Of a DNA stretch of 64,000 nt, positions 44,115 through 55,439 are shown piece by piece. The stretch covers positions 10,195,884-10,259,883 of the forward strand of contig CM052356.1 in the NCBI GenBank assembly GCA_028551475.1, written 5' to 3'. The notes under the pieces are model-generated. The model worked only from the letters and a program-made list of their open reading frames with translations. It was not told where the DNA came from and searched no databases. A program made the translations under genes and the position numbers. The stretch's first letter is position 1. Every line of letters starts with the position of its first letter. This DNA is from Casuarina equisetifolia. Taxonomy: Eukaryota; Streptophyta; Magnoliopsida; Fagales; Casuarinaceae.

Positions 44115-44130
44115 TTGGTATAAGAGCTAG
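44115..44130 (+). promoter_or_regulatory. Primer-binding site, initiator tRNA-Met type
   Basis: TTGGTATAAGAGCTAG follows the LTR end by one base. It differs from the standard TGGTATCAGAGC by C to A at one position. Confidence 0.85.
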
Positions 44131-44175
44131 GTTCTCTATTTTAAAGGCTTAATATCCTAAAGTAGATCCATTTAC

Positions 44176-45144
44176 ATGGCTATGGAGAAAGGAGTAGCTG
44201 TTACTGGGTATAATAAACCATCTTTGTTTGATGGGATAAGTTATAGACATTAGAAGCAACTTATGCAAGTCTTCATTGTCGATCAAGACCTTAAAGCTTG
44301 GCAAATAATCAAAAAGGGTACTACTTTACCCGAAATTAATGAATGGAGTAAAAATGAAGCTAAAATCATGGGAATAAATGTTAAGGCTATGAACATGATT
44401 TATAATGGGTTGAAAGCTCATGAATTCAATAAGGTGTCATTTGGGCTCACCGGCAAGGAAATATGAGACAAGTTAGAAGTTATATTCGGAGGTATTAAAA
44501 AGGTCAAGTCATCTAAAGTAACCATGCTCACTCATGATTATGAACTATTTACTATGCTTGAATCTGAAACTATTAGTGACATGTTTGGTAGATTCACTGA
44601 AATAATCTCTGAACTTAGGTTGTTAGGTAAGACCTATACAAATGAAGAAATGGTTAGAAAAATGCTAGTATCTTTACTCGAGAACTGGGATCTAAAGAAA
44701 ATGGCCATAGAATAAGCACATGATCTAGATAGTCTAACCCTAGATGAGCTATTAGGATCACTAAAGACTCATGAAATGCAATTAATTAGAAGAGCAAAAG
44801 AAAAAGAAAAAGAAAATAGAAGGTCATTTGCTCTAAAAGTACAAATAGAAAAGATGAAAAATGATGAGATTGCTCTTATAGCTAGAAGATTTAGAAAATA
44901 TCTTAAAAAGGGCTTAGGAAGAAATAGAGGACAACCTAGAAAGAATGAAACATATGATTCTAGGGATAACTTATGCTATGAGTGTAGAAAACTTGGACAT
45001 ATAAAGGTTGATTGCCCCTCAATTAAGAAAAAAAACAATAAAGGAAAGAAGAAGGCAATGATTGCTTCTTGGGATGATGAAAGCTCTTTATCAGATGAAG
45101 AAGAACAAGAAGAAGTTGCTCACCTCTACTTGACACGTAAATGA
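44176..45144 (+). pseudogene. SIRE-like copia gag
   Basis: The ATG at 44176 opens MAMEKGVAVTGYNKPSLFDG, then a stop where W is expected (YRH-stop-KQ). The frame continues through a UBN2-type capsid (LEVIFGGIKKVK, DMFGRFTEIISELR and LLENWDLKKMA) to a basic region and a CYECRKLGHIKVDC knuckle (CX2CX4HX4C) near 44983. An acidic tail DDESSLSDEEEQEE ends the frame at 45144. Three premature stops (TAG or TGA for W, TAA for Q) are seen. Gag forms the virus-like particle in which reverse transcription happens. Confidence 0.85.
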
Positions 45145-45484
45145 AACAATAGAAGAAGAACTTGAGGTAAGTGATTCTTAACCCGGAATAAATCTTAGTG
45201 GTGACATTGAGACTGCCTTTTTTAATCTGGTTGAATATGCAACAAAAATGAAAGAAAAATATAAGAAGATGAAGGCTAAATATAAATCTGCAAAAGTTAA
45301 ATTTGAAATTGATAAACCTGCCATGGCACTGCCTATGACTTGCATGCATGAAAATATTGATTAATACTTATTCTCATCTAGAAAATGAGCATGATGATGC
45401 ATCAAAAACAGTATGTGAAAACCGAGACATAATTAGACTTAACATGAAAATTCAAGAATTAGAAAAAGAAAAATCTAAAATCAA

Positions 45485-45889
45485 ATGAAATTGGATGACA
45501 TTAATATATTGTTAAACAAGTTTACAAAAGGTAGTAACTTGTTAAATAATATGTTAAAATCACAAAAAGGTGTATACAATAAAGTTGGTATAGGATATAA
45601 TTCTTTGAAAAACACAAAAACATCTATAAATTTCTTTGATAATAAGGACTGTAAGTTTCCGCTGCATCATAAATGTTTTTATTGTAAATATATTGGTCAT
45701 TCATTCCATACATGTCCGGTTAGACTTAGAAGAGCATACAAAATCAAGAAAGTATGGATGCCTAAGAAAATGAACAAGGCACCAAAAACTAACACTCATG
45801 GACCCAAAGAAAAAAGGGTACCAAGATCTCCAACACAAACTTTTGTTTCTCCAGGATATGAGGGTGAATATAGACAAGAAGAAGCATAA
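45485..45889 (+). pseudogene. SIRE-like gag C-terminal extension with second zinc knuckle
   Basis: After a stretch of lysine/glutamate-rich coiled-coil sequence (45240-45480, with stops), this open segment encodes a CFYCKYIGHSFHTC knuckle (CX2CX4HX4C) near 45678, followed by RLRRAYKIKKVWMPK. A second knuckle, separated from the first by a long coiled-coil spacer, is in keeping with SIRE-lineage gag. The frame overlaps the protease frame at 45798-45889. Confidence 0.75.
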
Positions 45890-46283
45890 AGAACTATGGA
45901 TTCTGGACAGCGGTTGTTCCCATCATATGACTAGGATGATAGAGCTCTTCTCAACACTTGAGTTGAAATCTAGAGGTACCATATCTTTTGAAGATAACTC
46001 CAAAGGAAGAATTAAGGGTATAGGCACCATAGGTAATCCAAAATCCCTTCTCATATATGATGTGTTGTATGTTGATAAATTGAAATTTAACTTGTTAAGT
46101 ATAAGTCAATTGTGTGATAATAAGTTCAAAATCAAATTTGGAAAAGAACTTTGTCTTGTTGAAAATATGGAGAATAATGTGAGAATTATTGGAAAAAGAA
46201 ATGATAACATTTATGTGCTTGATCTTAGTAAGTTAACAAATGAACAAACATGTTTGATTGTTAATAGAAGTGTTGATGCTTAG
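45798..46283 (+). pseudogene. SIRE-like copia protease and pre-integrase region
   Basis: 161 codons. The retropepsin motif is LWILDSGCSHHMT at about residues 34-46 (catalytic DSG). It is followed by FEDNSKGRIKGIGTI, DVLYVDKLKFNLLSISQLCD and a pre-integrase segment with NDNIYVLDL. The frame is shifted relative to the gag segment before it. It ends with TAG just before LWHRKLDHAS, where Trp-coding TGG would follow. The protease is one of the least damaged domains in the element. Confidence 0.85.
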
Positions 46284-48565
46284 TTGTGGCATAGGAAACT
46301 CGATCATGCTAGTCTAGGACTATTAGAGAAATTATCTAAGAATGGCTTAGTTAGGGGGTTACCTGAGCTCACCTTTAATAAGAATGAGTTATGTGATGCT
46401 TGTGTAAGGGAAGCACACCCAAAGTAGTTTTAAACCAAAGTTAATAGTATCTACCTCAAGACCGTTAGAACTAATACACATGGATCTGTTTGGTCCTTTA
46501 AAAACAGCTACCATGAGTGGAAAATATTATGCTTTAGTCATAGTAGATGATTATACAAGATATACCAGGGTATACTGCTTGCTAGGAAAGAGGAAGCATT
46601 CAAGAATTTTATTGATTTCCCTAAAATGGTCCAAAATGAAAAGGATCTTACCATAGTTAAGATTTGGACAGATGTTCAGTGAATTTTAAATGCAAGTGAA
46701 CATGTCGAACAAGTAATATAATGATAAGAAAAGTATCGTCCCACAGAGATTGGTAATTACTATGCCAACTAATTACTAACGGTGAACAACTCCTAGAATT
46801 TATCTAACAAATCCAAATTGATAAAGAATAAACTAATCAACTAAATTTAATAAAACTAAATACAAAAAATATGTTAGAGTGTCCGATTTCACCATAACTA
46901 TGAGGTACTAATGTAAATTATGTATGCTTGCATGAGGGATAATATTTATGTGATGGCGGAACTTCCTAATTTATTTACTATCCTATGTCTAGGTATAGCA
47001 AACCTACTTAGTTCATTAATTCACTATATTTCTATATGTGAATTGAAACAAACCAAATGCATTAGGATCTATGAACATTCTCAGTTTACAATAAATCTTT
47101 CGATTATCTTATCACCAAAAGCCACACAAACAACATGGTATATGTCTATCCACATTTAATTCATGGTTATATATTATAAAAAGCAATTGCATATTATTAC
47201 CTCTCATTCTCAAACATGCACATCAAATCATTCAAGTGGTGGCCAATCACTTAAAAGCATTAAGCATAATAATATAGAACTCACATAAATAAAATATCTT
47301 GCAAAACATAATAATCATAAGATTCATACCATCATAATTAGGTTACATTGTAGCTCTAACAAAAATAAACTAAAGCATAAAGAAATAATGAGGAAGAATA
47401 ATAATAGGAAATAAAGAAGGCATCTTGAATCCAAGAACAAGAAGTCTGTTACCCTTTTTGTCTTCTCTTCAAAAAAACATTGAATTCTTGGCCTCTTTCT
47501 TGAGTTGTGCTCAATTTCCTCCTCGGTTTCAGCAGCACCTTCTTTTCTCTCTCTCTTCTCCTTCTCCCCTTCCTTATGCAGTGGTCCTCCTTTATATAGG
47601 GTCTGGGATCTAGAACTTTCTCCTTATCCTAATAGAATTGAGTTTTGCATTCCCAATACAATTGGGTTTTAGAGTTCTATATTAATTAGGCTTTGGACTC
47701 CTAATAGGACTAGGTTTTCTAATTATTTAAAAAACCCAATAACAATAAAAATCTAATAACAATCATCCAAAGCCCAAGCCCAACTTGACTCTTTTGATCC
47801 TGATATTATGATTTTGCCACATAATAAGCATTAGGCTTTCCATGTTCATATCTTTTCTCCTTGCCTTCTTGTCTACATAAACAAGATAAATTTAGGTAAA
47901 TAAAGAGGATTTCAAATATTTTCTCACAATTATTAAAGTTATTTATTGCCTAAAATAGGTAAAATAACTCTATAAAAATAGAGTTATCAATAGACTATGG
48001 TGGTAAGTCCAAAAATTACTTTTTTGAGAAATTCTGTTCTAAAAATGGCATGTCTTACAATTTTTTAGCAACTAGGACACCACAACAAAATGGTGTTGTA
48101 GAAAGGAAAAATACGACACTCCAAGAAATGGCTAGAACCATGATGTGTGAATACAATCTTTCTAAACATTTTTAGGGAAAAGCTGTAAGTATGGCTTGCT
48201 ATATCTCAAATAGATCATTCTTAAGACTAGTTTTGAAAAAGACTCCTTTTGAGTTACTATTTGGTAGGAAACCTAATATATCCTACTTTCATGTGTTTAG
48301 AAGTAAATGCTTTGTTTTAAACCATAGAAAAGAGTCACTTGGAAAACTTGACTCTAAGAGTGATAAGGCCATATTTTTTGGTTACTCTCAAACTAGCAAA
48401 GCATATAGAGTTTTCAATAAGAGAACTTTAGTTGTTGAAAAGTCTATTCATGTAAAATTTAAGGACGACTATGATTTGAACCCCATTGAACAAGAAATGA
48501 ATGATAAGTGTGTATCCATTGAGAGGGAGTTAGTTCAAGAGAATTTACCTTTCCTAGAGCAATAA
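46284..48565 (+). pseudogene. SIRE-like copia integrase, split by a solo LTR
   Basis: The N-terminal zinc finger is visible as WHRKLDHAS...CDAC (46290-46405). The catalytic D blocks appear as HGSVWSFKNS and IWTD before 46672, and DYGGKSKNYFFEKFC after 47995. The glutamate block is NGVVERKNTTLQEMARTMM. The C-terminal part (48191-48565) reads KKTPFELLFGRKPN, DKAIFFGYSQTSKAYRVFN and FKDDYDLNP. Between them lies the solo LTR at 46673-47989 with its duplication. Frameshifts damage 46430-46620, and TAG replaces W in HF-stop-GKAV. Confidence 0.9.
46673..47989 (-). repeat. Solo LTR C, Athila-related short-LTR family
   Basis: The plus strand begins TGTTCAGTGAATTTT and ends AATAGAGTTATCA. ACAGA (46668-46672) and ATAGA (47990-47994) form the target duplication with one transition. 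The interrupted integrase reads on across the gap (IWTD then DYGGK), confirming the boundaries. It is inserted in the SIRE-like copia, so it is the innermost member of the nest at this point. Confidence 0.93.
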
Positions 48566-48699
48566 ATGAAATAGATCTACAACATATCCTAAGAAATCCC
48601 GTAAATAGTGTAAGTACACAATCTAGATATCACAACATATGTGAACATCAAGCTTTCTTTTCTCAAGTAAAACTAAAGAAAGTAGATGAAACTCTTGAA

Positions 48700-49690
48700 G
48701 ATGAAAGCTAATTCCTTGCTATGCAAGATGAACAAAATCAGTTTGAAAGAAGCAAAATTTGGAAATTAGTTCCAAGACCATAAAACCATTCGGTCATAGG
48801 AACCAAATGGGTGTTCCGAAACAAATTAGATAAGTGTGGGATAATTACCAAAAACAAAGCTAGATTAGTTGCACAAAGGTATAGTTAAGAAGGAATTGAC
48901 TATGATGAAACATTTGCACCTGTAGCCAAATTAGAAGCCATTCGAATGCTGCTTGCTTTTGCTTGCTACATGAACTTTACACTCTTTCAAATTGATGTAA
49001 AGAGTGATTTCTAAAATGGTGTTGTCAAAGAAGAAGTTTATATGGAACAACCACCTAGATTTGAAGATCCCACATGTCCAGATCATGTATTTAAGCTTTC
49101 TAAAGCTTTATATGGGTTGAAACAAGCCCCATGGGCTTAGTATGACAAGCTAAGCACTTTTCTGTTAAACATAAATTTTAGAAAAGGCAAGGTAGACAAT
49201 ACATTGTTTATTAAGACACAAGAGAAAGAAATCTTGATTGTCCAAATCTATGTTGATGATATTGTATTCGACTCTACAAATTCTATTATGTGTGAACAAT
49301 TTGCAGATTCTATGAAACATGAGTTTGAAATAAGTATGATAGGTGAATTAAATTATTTTCTTGGACTCCAAATTAAACAAACATTTAAAGGAATATTCAT
49401 AAGTCAAACTAAATATACAAATGAATTACTTAGGAAATACAACATGCATGATTCTAAACCAATAAATAATCTCAAAAGCACATCTACATCCTTGTCACAT
49501 GATAGTGTTGGTTCTAAAATGTATAGAGGCATGACTGGTTCCTTATTATATTTAACTATCTCTCAGCCAGACATTATGTTCAGTATTTGTTTATGTGCAC
49601 GATTTCAATCTAATCCCAAGGAACAACATTTAAAAGCTGTTAAAAGGATCTTTCAGTATCTAAAAGATACAATTACATTAGACATTTAGT
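48700..49690 (+). pseudogene. SIRE-like copia reverse transcriptase
   Basis: In order: FERSKIWKLVPRP, GTKWVFRNKLDKCG, KARLVAQ, DYDETFAPVAKLEAIRMLLAF, a LFQIDVKS.F stretch, [22 protein letters not shown]-stop-YDKL, then the open segment 49204-49689 with the catalytic IYVDDIVFDSTN (YVDD) near residue 16-20, GELNYFLGLQIKQ, MHDSKPIN and SLLYLTISQPDIMFS. Stops occur at expected W (HAW-Y) and Q or N codons. The RT copies the element's RNA inside the particle. Confidence 0.92.
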
Positions 49691-50160
49691 ATTCAAGAGA
49701 TATTATGTTTGATCTACATGCATTTAGTGATTCTGACTATGTTGACTATAAAATAGATAAAAAAAAAAAAGTACAAGTGGTACATGTCAATTTTTAGGAC
49801 ACATGCTAGTTTCTTGGCACTCCAAGAAACAAAACAACATTGCTCTTTCTTCCGCTGAGGCAGAATACATAGCTGTGGCTAGCTGTTGTGCTTAGATTCT
49901 ATGGATGAAACAGTAACTAGAAGATTATGGTCTATTCTTTACTAAGATTCCATTGAAATGTGATAATACCAGTGCAATAAATCTAACTAAAAATCTAAGT
50001 TAACACTTTAAAACCAAACATATAGAAATAAGACATCATTTCATTCGAGACCATGTTGAAAAATATGATATTTTCATTGAGTTTGTTAGCACTAACCAGC
50101 AACTTGCTGATTTTTTTACTAAACCATTGGATAATGAAAAGTTTTGTACTCGTTGAAAAG
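49690..50160 (+). pseudogene. SIRE-like copia RNase H
   Basis: HAFSDSDYVD carries the first catalytic aspartate, followed (after a poly-A-run frameshift near 49763) by FLGTPRNKTTLLFLPLRQN in an alternate frame, corresponding to WHSKKQNNIALSSAEAEY, then CDNTSAINL-like and TKHIEIRHHFI-like blocks around 49960-50045. It ends near 50155. It removes RNA from the RNA:DNA hybrid in the living family. Confidence 0.8.
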
Positions 50161-50695
50161 AGCTTGGTATGTGTATGATTGATGATATTGCTTAAAATCT
50201 GTAAGCATTTTTTTTTGCACCTTGCTATATACCTTTTATTCAGTTCCTATCCTGAGGGGGAGCACTGCCTACACATTCAAAATAGGTCAAATCTTTGCTA
50301 CCAATCTCTTCCTGCCATTCATACTCTTCATTTTTATCCATCTTCCTCACTTATCTTCCATTGTGATATTCTTTTTGCTAATGTCAAAAAGGGGGAGAGA
50401 GTACATTGTAGCACATATGTATGTTCCATTTCTGACTTTTGGTGCAGAATGTGGGATAAACTCTCTTACACCTTATTCGGTTAAATGTTAACATATTATG
50501 TACATAACCATACTTGCTACGATGAACATACTTGCCGTGATGAATATCTATGTAAATTGAATATGTTTAACGTGGTTATACATTCATACATTACTGGGAC
50601 ATATGATTATGTAATCTTTATGCTATCGGGTAGTAACATGTGCTAGTTGATTGGATTCACCATGAAAATTTTGTCATCATAAAAAAAGGGGAGAA
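50160..50695 (+). other. copia 3' untranslated region with polypurine tract
   Basis: It contains TCCTGAGGGGGAGCA and AAAAAGGGGGAGAGAG purine tracts (50249-50263 and 50388-50402) and, directly before the 3' LTR, AAAAAAAGGGGAGAA (50681-50695), the polypurine tract for plus-strand priming. Extra upstream purine tracts are common in this lineage. No env-like frame was recognised. Confidence 0.75.
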
Positions 50696-51068
50696 TGTTG
50701 AAAATCATGTGTTTGTATGTTTTGGTTGAGAAAAATTTTATTATTACATTTGAATATATGTTTGAATATATGAGTTTGTGTGCACATATTAAATATCAAA
50801 GGAAGTAAAAGGTGTGCAAATTATAATATCAATTAATGATATTATAAAGTAGTCGGGTTCTTACATTTCATTATTAAACATCAAATATGAAGTTAATTTG
50901 ATTTACTTTATGTATATTTTAACTAGTAGTTTAATTCATATTATTATTTATTTTAACCAAATGTGATACTTGGAATTGGTGTGCTTATAGGTACACTTGA
51001 AAAGCAAAGGCTTGTACATTGGAGTACACATCTTCATAGGACCGACTATATATATATGTACATGAAAC

Positions 51069-51103
<35 letters not shown>

Positions 51104-52173
51104 TATATCTGGAGCCCATGAAGCCAAGGCCTGTGAAAGTGTAGCCTGTGAAACTGAAGCCTGTGAGAAGTAGGGTTGAAGCCCGTGAAATGCAAAACTA
51201 AAGCCCATGAGATGTGAAGCTAGAGCCTGTGAAGTTGAAGCCCTAGCCACATACTCGACTAAAGCTACCTTTCTCCTCTCGATCTCTCTCTCAATGGCGA
51301 CTCCAAGGGGAAGAAAGATGAGGCAATTAAGTGTCAAAACAGTTATTTTGCTAGAAAAATCATGATCTATAGCTGCGTGACATCGAGTTTATCAAATCTT
51401 GATGGAAGAAATTCAAAAAGGTTTGAACCAAAACCCTAACGTGTTCAAAATTTGATTATCTGCTGTAAAAAAGAGCTTTGAATGAGTATTTGTGCTTGCT
51501 GATCGATATACTTGCTGATTTGATCAAAAGAGATTAAAGCTTTCATTGATTTGTTCTTGCTATCGTGTTCTTCAATCCTTGAAGAAAAAGAAAATCTTTG
51601 GTGATATTTCCTAAATTCAATATCTTGTGAATATCATCTAATAGATTGATCTTTGTATGTGCTAGATTATCTAAAACATTATTTGCACATAAAGATCCTT
51701 GTAAATTTGAAACCCTAGATTTGTGAAAATTGGAGATTTCGTGATTAGAGCTTGAATTAATTCTTTATACATTCAATTAGCTCTCTAATAAGCTTAAATC
51801 CTTACCCATATCATATATTTGAGGAATTAGCTTGATGTACTAAGGTTTTTATAAACCTAACTTTGTAACCAAGAATTGTATAACTCCTTTTAAGGAGTTG
51901 TAGGGTGTAGGAAAGGTGCTCTTCTAGTTTGAAGTAAAGTAGACTTCAACTTGGTTTAAGTTGAAAGAAAATAGGGTGGAAGTAGGTGAAAAGTGTCGAA
52001 CCACCGTGAAATTTTTTAGTGTGATTTTTTTTGCATATGCTCTAATATTATTGTGATAATTAACCTTATTGTGATTGCTAAGTAAGAAATCAAAAGGAAG
52101 AATTATTTATATTAATTAAATTTCTGAATATCCAATTCAACACCCTCTTTTTGGATAGCCATAAAACCTAACA
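50696..52173 (+). repeat. 3' LTR of the SIRE-like copia
   Basis: 1478 bp, identical in structure to the 5' LTR except for an internal deletion of about 87 bp after 51240 and scattered substitutions that are mostly transitions. Ends in CCTAACA followed by the AAACT duplication. Confidence 0.95.
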
Positions 52174-52178
52174 AAACT

Positions 52179-53240
52179 CTCTTCTTAATATATGTTCATC
52201 ATGCCAACTTTTTATCCTCCCCTTATAGATTATGGCCTTTTCATAGGCCTTATTGCGCAACTCCTCCAGTTCATTCATCTGCAACAATCTATTTTCTTCT
52301 ACAGACTACATGTCAAAGTTCAAGAATTTTAATGCTCAAATTGCTTTATGTTCTAGTTCTACTGGCAAATGACATGCTTTCCCAAATACTAGCCTAAAAG
52401 AAGACATGCCTATGGGTCTTTTAAAGGCTGTCCTATAGGCCCAAAGTGCATCATCTAGTTTCATTGACCAATCTTTTCTTATGGTGTTCATAATTTTCTC
52501 TAAAATCCTCTTGATTTCCTGATTGGATATCTCTACTTGACTACTAGTCTGAGGATGGTAAGAGGTTGAAATCTTGTGGGTGACCCCATTCTTACCCAAA
52601 AGTGCTTCAAATTGTTTGTTACAAAAATGTGTCCCTCTATCACTTATGATTGCCTTAGGAGTGCCAAAATGGGTAAAAGTGTTTTTCTTTAAGAACGTAA
52701 CCATAACTTGAGCATCGTTTGGCAATGCCACAACTTCTACCCATTTAGACATATAATCAACAACCACCAAAATATATATTTTCCCATGAGAAGGTATAAA
52801 AGGTCCTATGAAATCAATATCCCAAACATCAAACAATTCACACGCAACAACATTAGTCAAAGGCATTTCATGTTTACTTGAAATATTTCTAACTTTTTGG
52901 TAGTGATCACATGTAACTACATAGAAGTACGTATCTTTACAAAGTGTGGGCCAATAAGAACCAAATTGCAAAACCTTATTTGCAATTCTGTTGGCACCAA
53001 AATGACCACATACTTCTCTATCATGACAATGGTGTATAATGTTGGTTATTTCTTCTTCTAGGACACATCTTCTTATCACCTGATCTACACATACTTTAAA
53101 CAAGAATGGCTTTTCCCAAAAGTAATGTTTAACATCATAAAAGAACTTTTTCTTATGTTAATATGACAATTCAGGGGGAAAAACATTACCTACCAAATAA
53201 TTCACAAGATCAATGTCCCAGGGGGATTGTATCAATTGAA
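52179..53240 (-). pseudogene. Athila integrase catalytic core
   Basis: The minus-strand frame 53103-52336 (255 codons) holds the zinc finger [16 protein letters not shown] with a CDHYQK end, where the last cysteine has become Y. The core follows with WDIDFIGPF (first D), IISDRGTHF (second D) and [13 protein letters not shown] (E), then [15 protein letters not shown] and [14 protein letters not shown]. The last motif is diagnostic of Athila-type pol. The C-terminus continues at 42560 on the far side of the copia. It is the longest undamaged frame in the window. Confidence 0.93.
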
Positions 53241-53280
53241 AGGCAAAAATTTGCTCATTAGGTAACTCTTCCAAGATTGC

Positions 53281-53700
53281 TTACTCTTCTTCCTTTGGAT
53301 TTGAAATTTTGGACAAATGATCTGTAACTAAATTTTCAATCCTCTTCTTATCCTTGATTTTCAAGTCAAACTCTTGCAACAATAGAATCCACCTGGTTAA
53401 CCTTGACTTTGATTCTCTCTTTTCAAGGAGGTGCTTAAAAGTATAATGGTCAGAATAAACTATAACTTTAAAGCCAATCAAATAAAAGTGAAATTTATCA
53501 AAAGCAAATACTACTTCCAAAATTTTTTTTTGTAGTTGAATAATTCAATTATGCACTTGATAAAGTCCAACTAGCATAGTAAATGGTTTGAAAGATTCTA
53601 TTCTTTTGTTGTCCTAACACAACTCCCACTGTGGAATCACTTACATCACTCATCAGCTCAAAAGGCAAATCCCATTTTGGTGTTGATATTAACTTCTCCT
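53281..53700 (-). pseudogene. Athila RNase H
   Basis: The minus strand reads a VVLGQQ and NRIFQTIYYAS stretch (53640-53560), a frameshift at a T/A run near 53525, then [56 protein letters not shown] and [11 protein letters not shown]. This is the RNase H after gypsy RT, with the D-H pair of SDH..L.HLL. One stop and one frameshift are present. Confidence 0.85.
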
Positions 53701-54570
53701 TTAGAATGTTAAAAGCCTACTGGCATTCGTCATAAAAGTTAAATTTCATATCTTTCTCTAACAAACTTGAAAGGGGTCTTGCAATCCTTGAAAAATCTTT
53801 TATGAACCCCCTATATAACCCTACATGCCCCAAAAATCCTTTAAAAAGCTTCACTGTTGTTGGTGGAGGCAATTTTTCAAAGGCCTCTACTTTGTCTCTA
53901 TCAACCTCTAGTCCCTCTCTAGAAATCTTATGCCCAAACACTATTCCCTTCTACACCATGAAGTGACACTTCTCCAAATTCAACACTAGATTTGTCTCCT
54001 CACATTTTTGTAAAACCAAAGCCAAATTATTCAAACAATGATCAAATGATGCACCAAAGACAGAAAAATCATCCATAAAAACCTCAATAAATTTTTCAAT
54101 CATGTCAGAAAAAATAGCCATCATGCATCTCTGAAAGGTTGTTATTGCATTATAAAGACCAAAGGGCATTCTTCTAAAAGCAAAAGTACCATAAGGACAA
54201 GTGAAAGTAGTTTTCTCTTGATTCTCTGGTGCAATAGGAATCTAATTGTACCATGAATACCCACCAAGAAAGCAATAAAATTCATGTCTAGTAAGTCTTT
54301 CCAACATTTGATTAATAAATGGTAAAGGAAAGTGATCTTTTCTTTTGGCATCATTCAACTTTTTATAATCCATACATACACGCCATCCAGTAACTGTTCT
54401 AGTTGGAATCAATTCATTATTATCATTTTTTTGAATAGTCATACCTCCTTTCTTTGGCACAACTTGCACAAGACTTACCCAGCAATTATCTGAGATGGGA
54501 TAGATGATCCCCGCATCAAGTAATTTAATTACCTCAGCTTTCACCACTTCTTGCATCTTTGGATTCAAAC
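53700..54570 (-). pseudogene. Athila reverse transcriptase
   Basis: The frames 54568-54242, 54169-53951 and 53941-53717 form one RT. Fingers: KLLDAGIIYPISDNCWVS and NELIPTRTVTGWRVCMDYKK. Palm: FPLPFINQMLERL, a FCLGGYSWYN stretch (FLDGYSGYN expected), RRMPFGL and the catalytic EVFMDDFSVFG. Thumb: CEETNLVLNLEKCHFMV, GLEVDRDKVEAFEKLPPPT and GLYRGFIKDFSRIARPL. Only two or three stops or frameshifts interrupt it. Confidence 0.92.
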
Positions 54571-54925
54571 ACCTTTAAGGTTAAAGAATGGTCTTATGAT
54601 ACTCCTATATTAAAATCTTATGCATGCAAATTAAAGGGCTAATTCCTTTTATGTCAGCTATCTTCCACCCAATTGCCCCTTTATGTTCTCTCAACACCCT
54701 AAGCAATTTCTCTTCCATCATTTATGTCAAAGAGGATGATATAATTACTGGCAACTTTGCACATGCATCCAAATAAACATATTTCAAGTGGGCAGGTAAG
54801 AGCTTAAACTCAAGAGTCGAAGGTTCTTCATTTGATGGCTTGGACTTTGTCTTAAGTTCTCCTAACTCCTCAAACCTTGTTTCCTTTTCCTATGAACATG
54901 GTGGATTTGCCTCCATGAAATTTAC
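54571..54925 (-). other. Athila spacer between protease and RT, degraded
   Basis: Low-quality minus-strand coding: LLRVLREHKGAIGWKIADI is recognisable near 54690 (the standard VLR.HK.AIGW block ahead of Athila RT), and PCMHKILIE near 54610. Stops break the remainder. Confidence 0.6.
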
Positions 54926-55430
54926 CTACTCATTTATCTCCTCACTCTCAACTTTTTTATCCCTTAAGTGAACCCAACATGCTTTAAGTGAATCCTTGCA
55001 AACTTCTTCCTGAAAGACCTTACTTACAATTGTATCAACTATCTTAAGTCTAAAGCAAGAACTATCATTAGAAGCATATTTTATAGCTGTAAAGACATTA
55101 AAAGTCACTGAATCATCATGAACCCTTAAGATTAATTTCCCTTGCTGCACATCAATCAACGCTTTTCTTGTTGCTAGAAAAGGTCGACCTAAGATGAGTG
55201 GTACCTCAAAGTCTTCCTCCATATCCAATACTACAAAGTCTATAAGGAAAATGAATTTATCAACTTTCACTAATACATCTTCTATGATGCCCTTTAGATG
55301 TTTGATTAATCGATTAGCCAATTATAAAGATATAGTGGTTCCCTTCACTTCACCCAATCCTAATTTCTTGAAGATTGAAAAAAACATTAGATTGATACTT
55401 GCTCTTAAATCACACAATGCCTTATGAAAG
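54926..55430 (-). pseudogene. Athila aspartic protease
   Basis: In N-to-C order on the minus strand: CDLRASINLM at about 55412-55383, where the catalytic DLGAS motif has Gly changed to Arg, then IFKKLGLGEVK, LANRLIKHLKGIIEDVLVKV, FVVLDMEEDFEVPLILGRPF and LATRKALIDVQQGKLILRV. The ILGRPFLAT block is the second retropepsin signature. The changed catalytic triad alone would inactivate the enzyme. Confidence 0.85.
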
Positions 55431-55439
55431 TGAAAATCT

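Larger units (their letters stand above)
42561..52173 (+). mobile_element. Full-length SIRE/Maximus-like Ty1-copia retrotransposon with nested solo LTR
   Basis: Long LTRs (42561-44113 and 50696-52173) begin TGTTGAAAATC and end CCTAACA. The target duplication AAACT is perfect (42556-42560 and 52174-52178). The internal order is primer-binding site, gag with two zinc knuckles, protease, integrase, RT, RNase H and polypurine tract. The lineage call rests on long LTRs, a long gag and RT wording. A solo gypsy LTR (46673-47989) splits integrase. The element lies in the Athila integrase. Frequent TAG in place of TGG tryptophan codons leaves it inactive. Confidence 0.95.
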
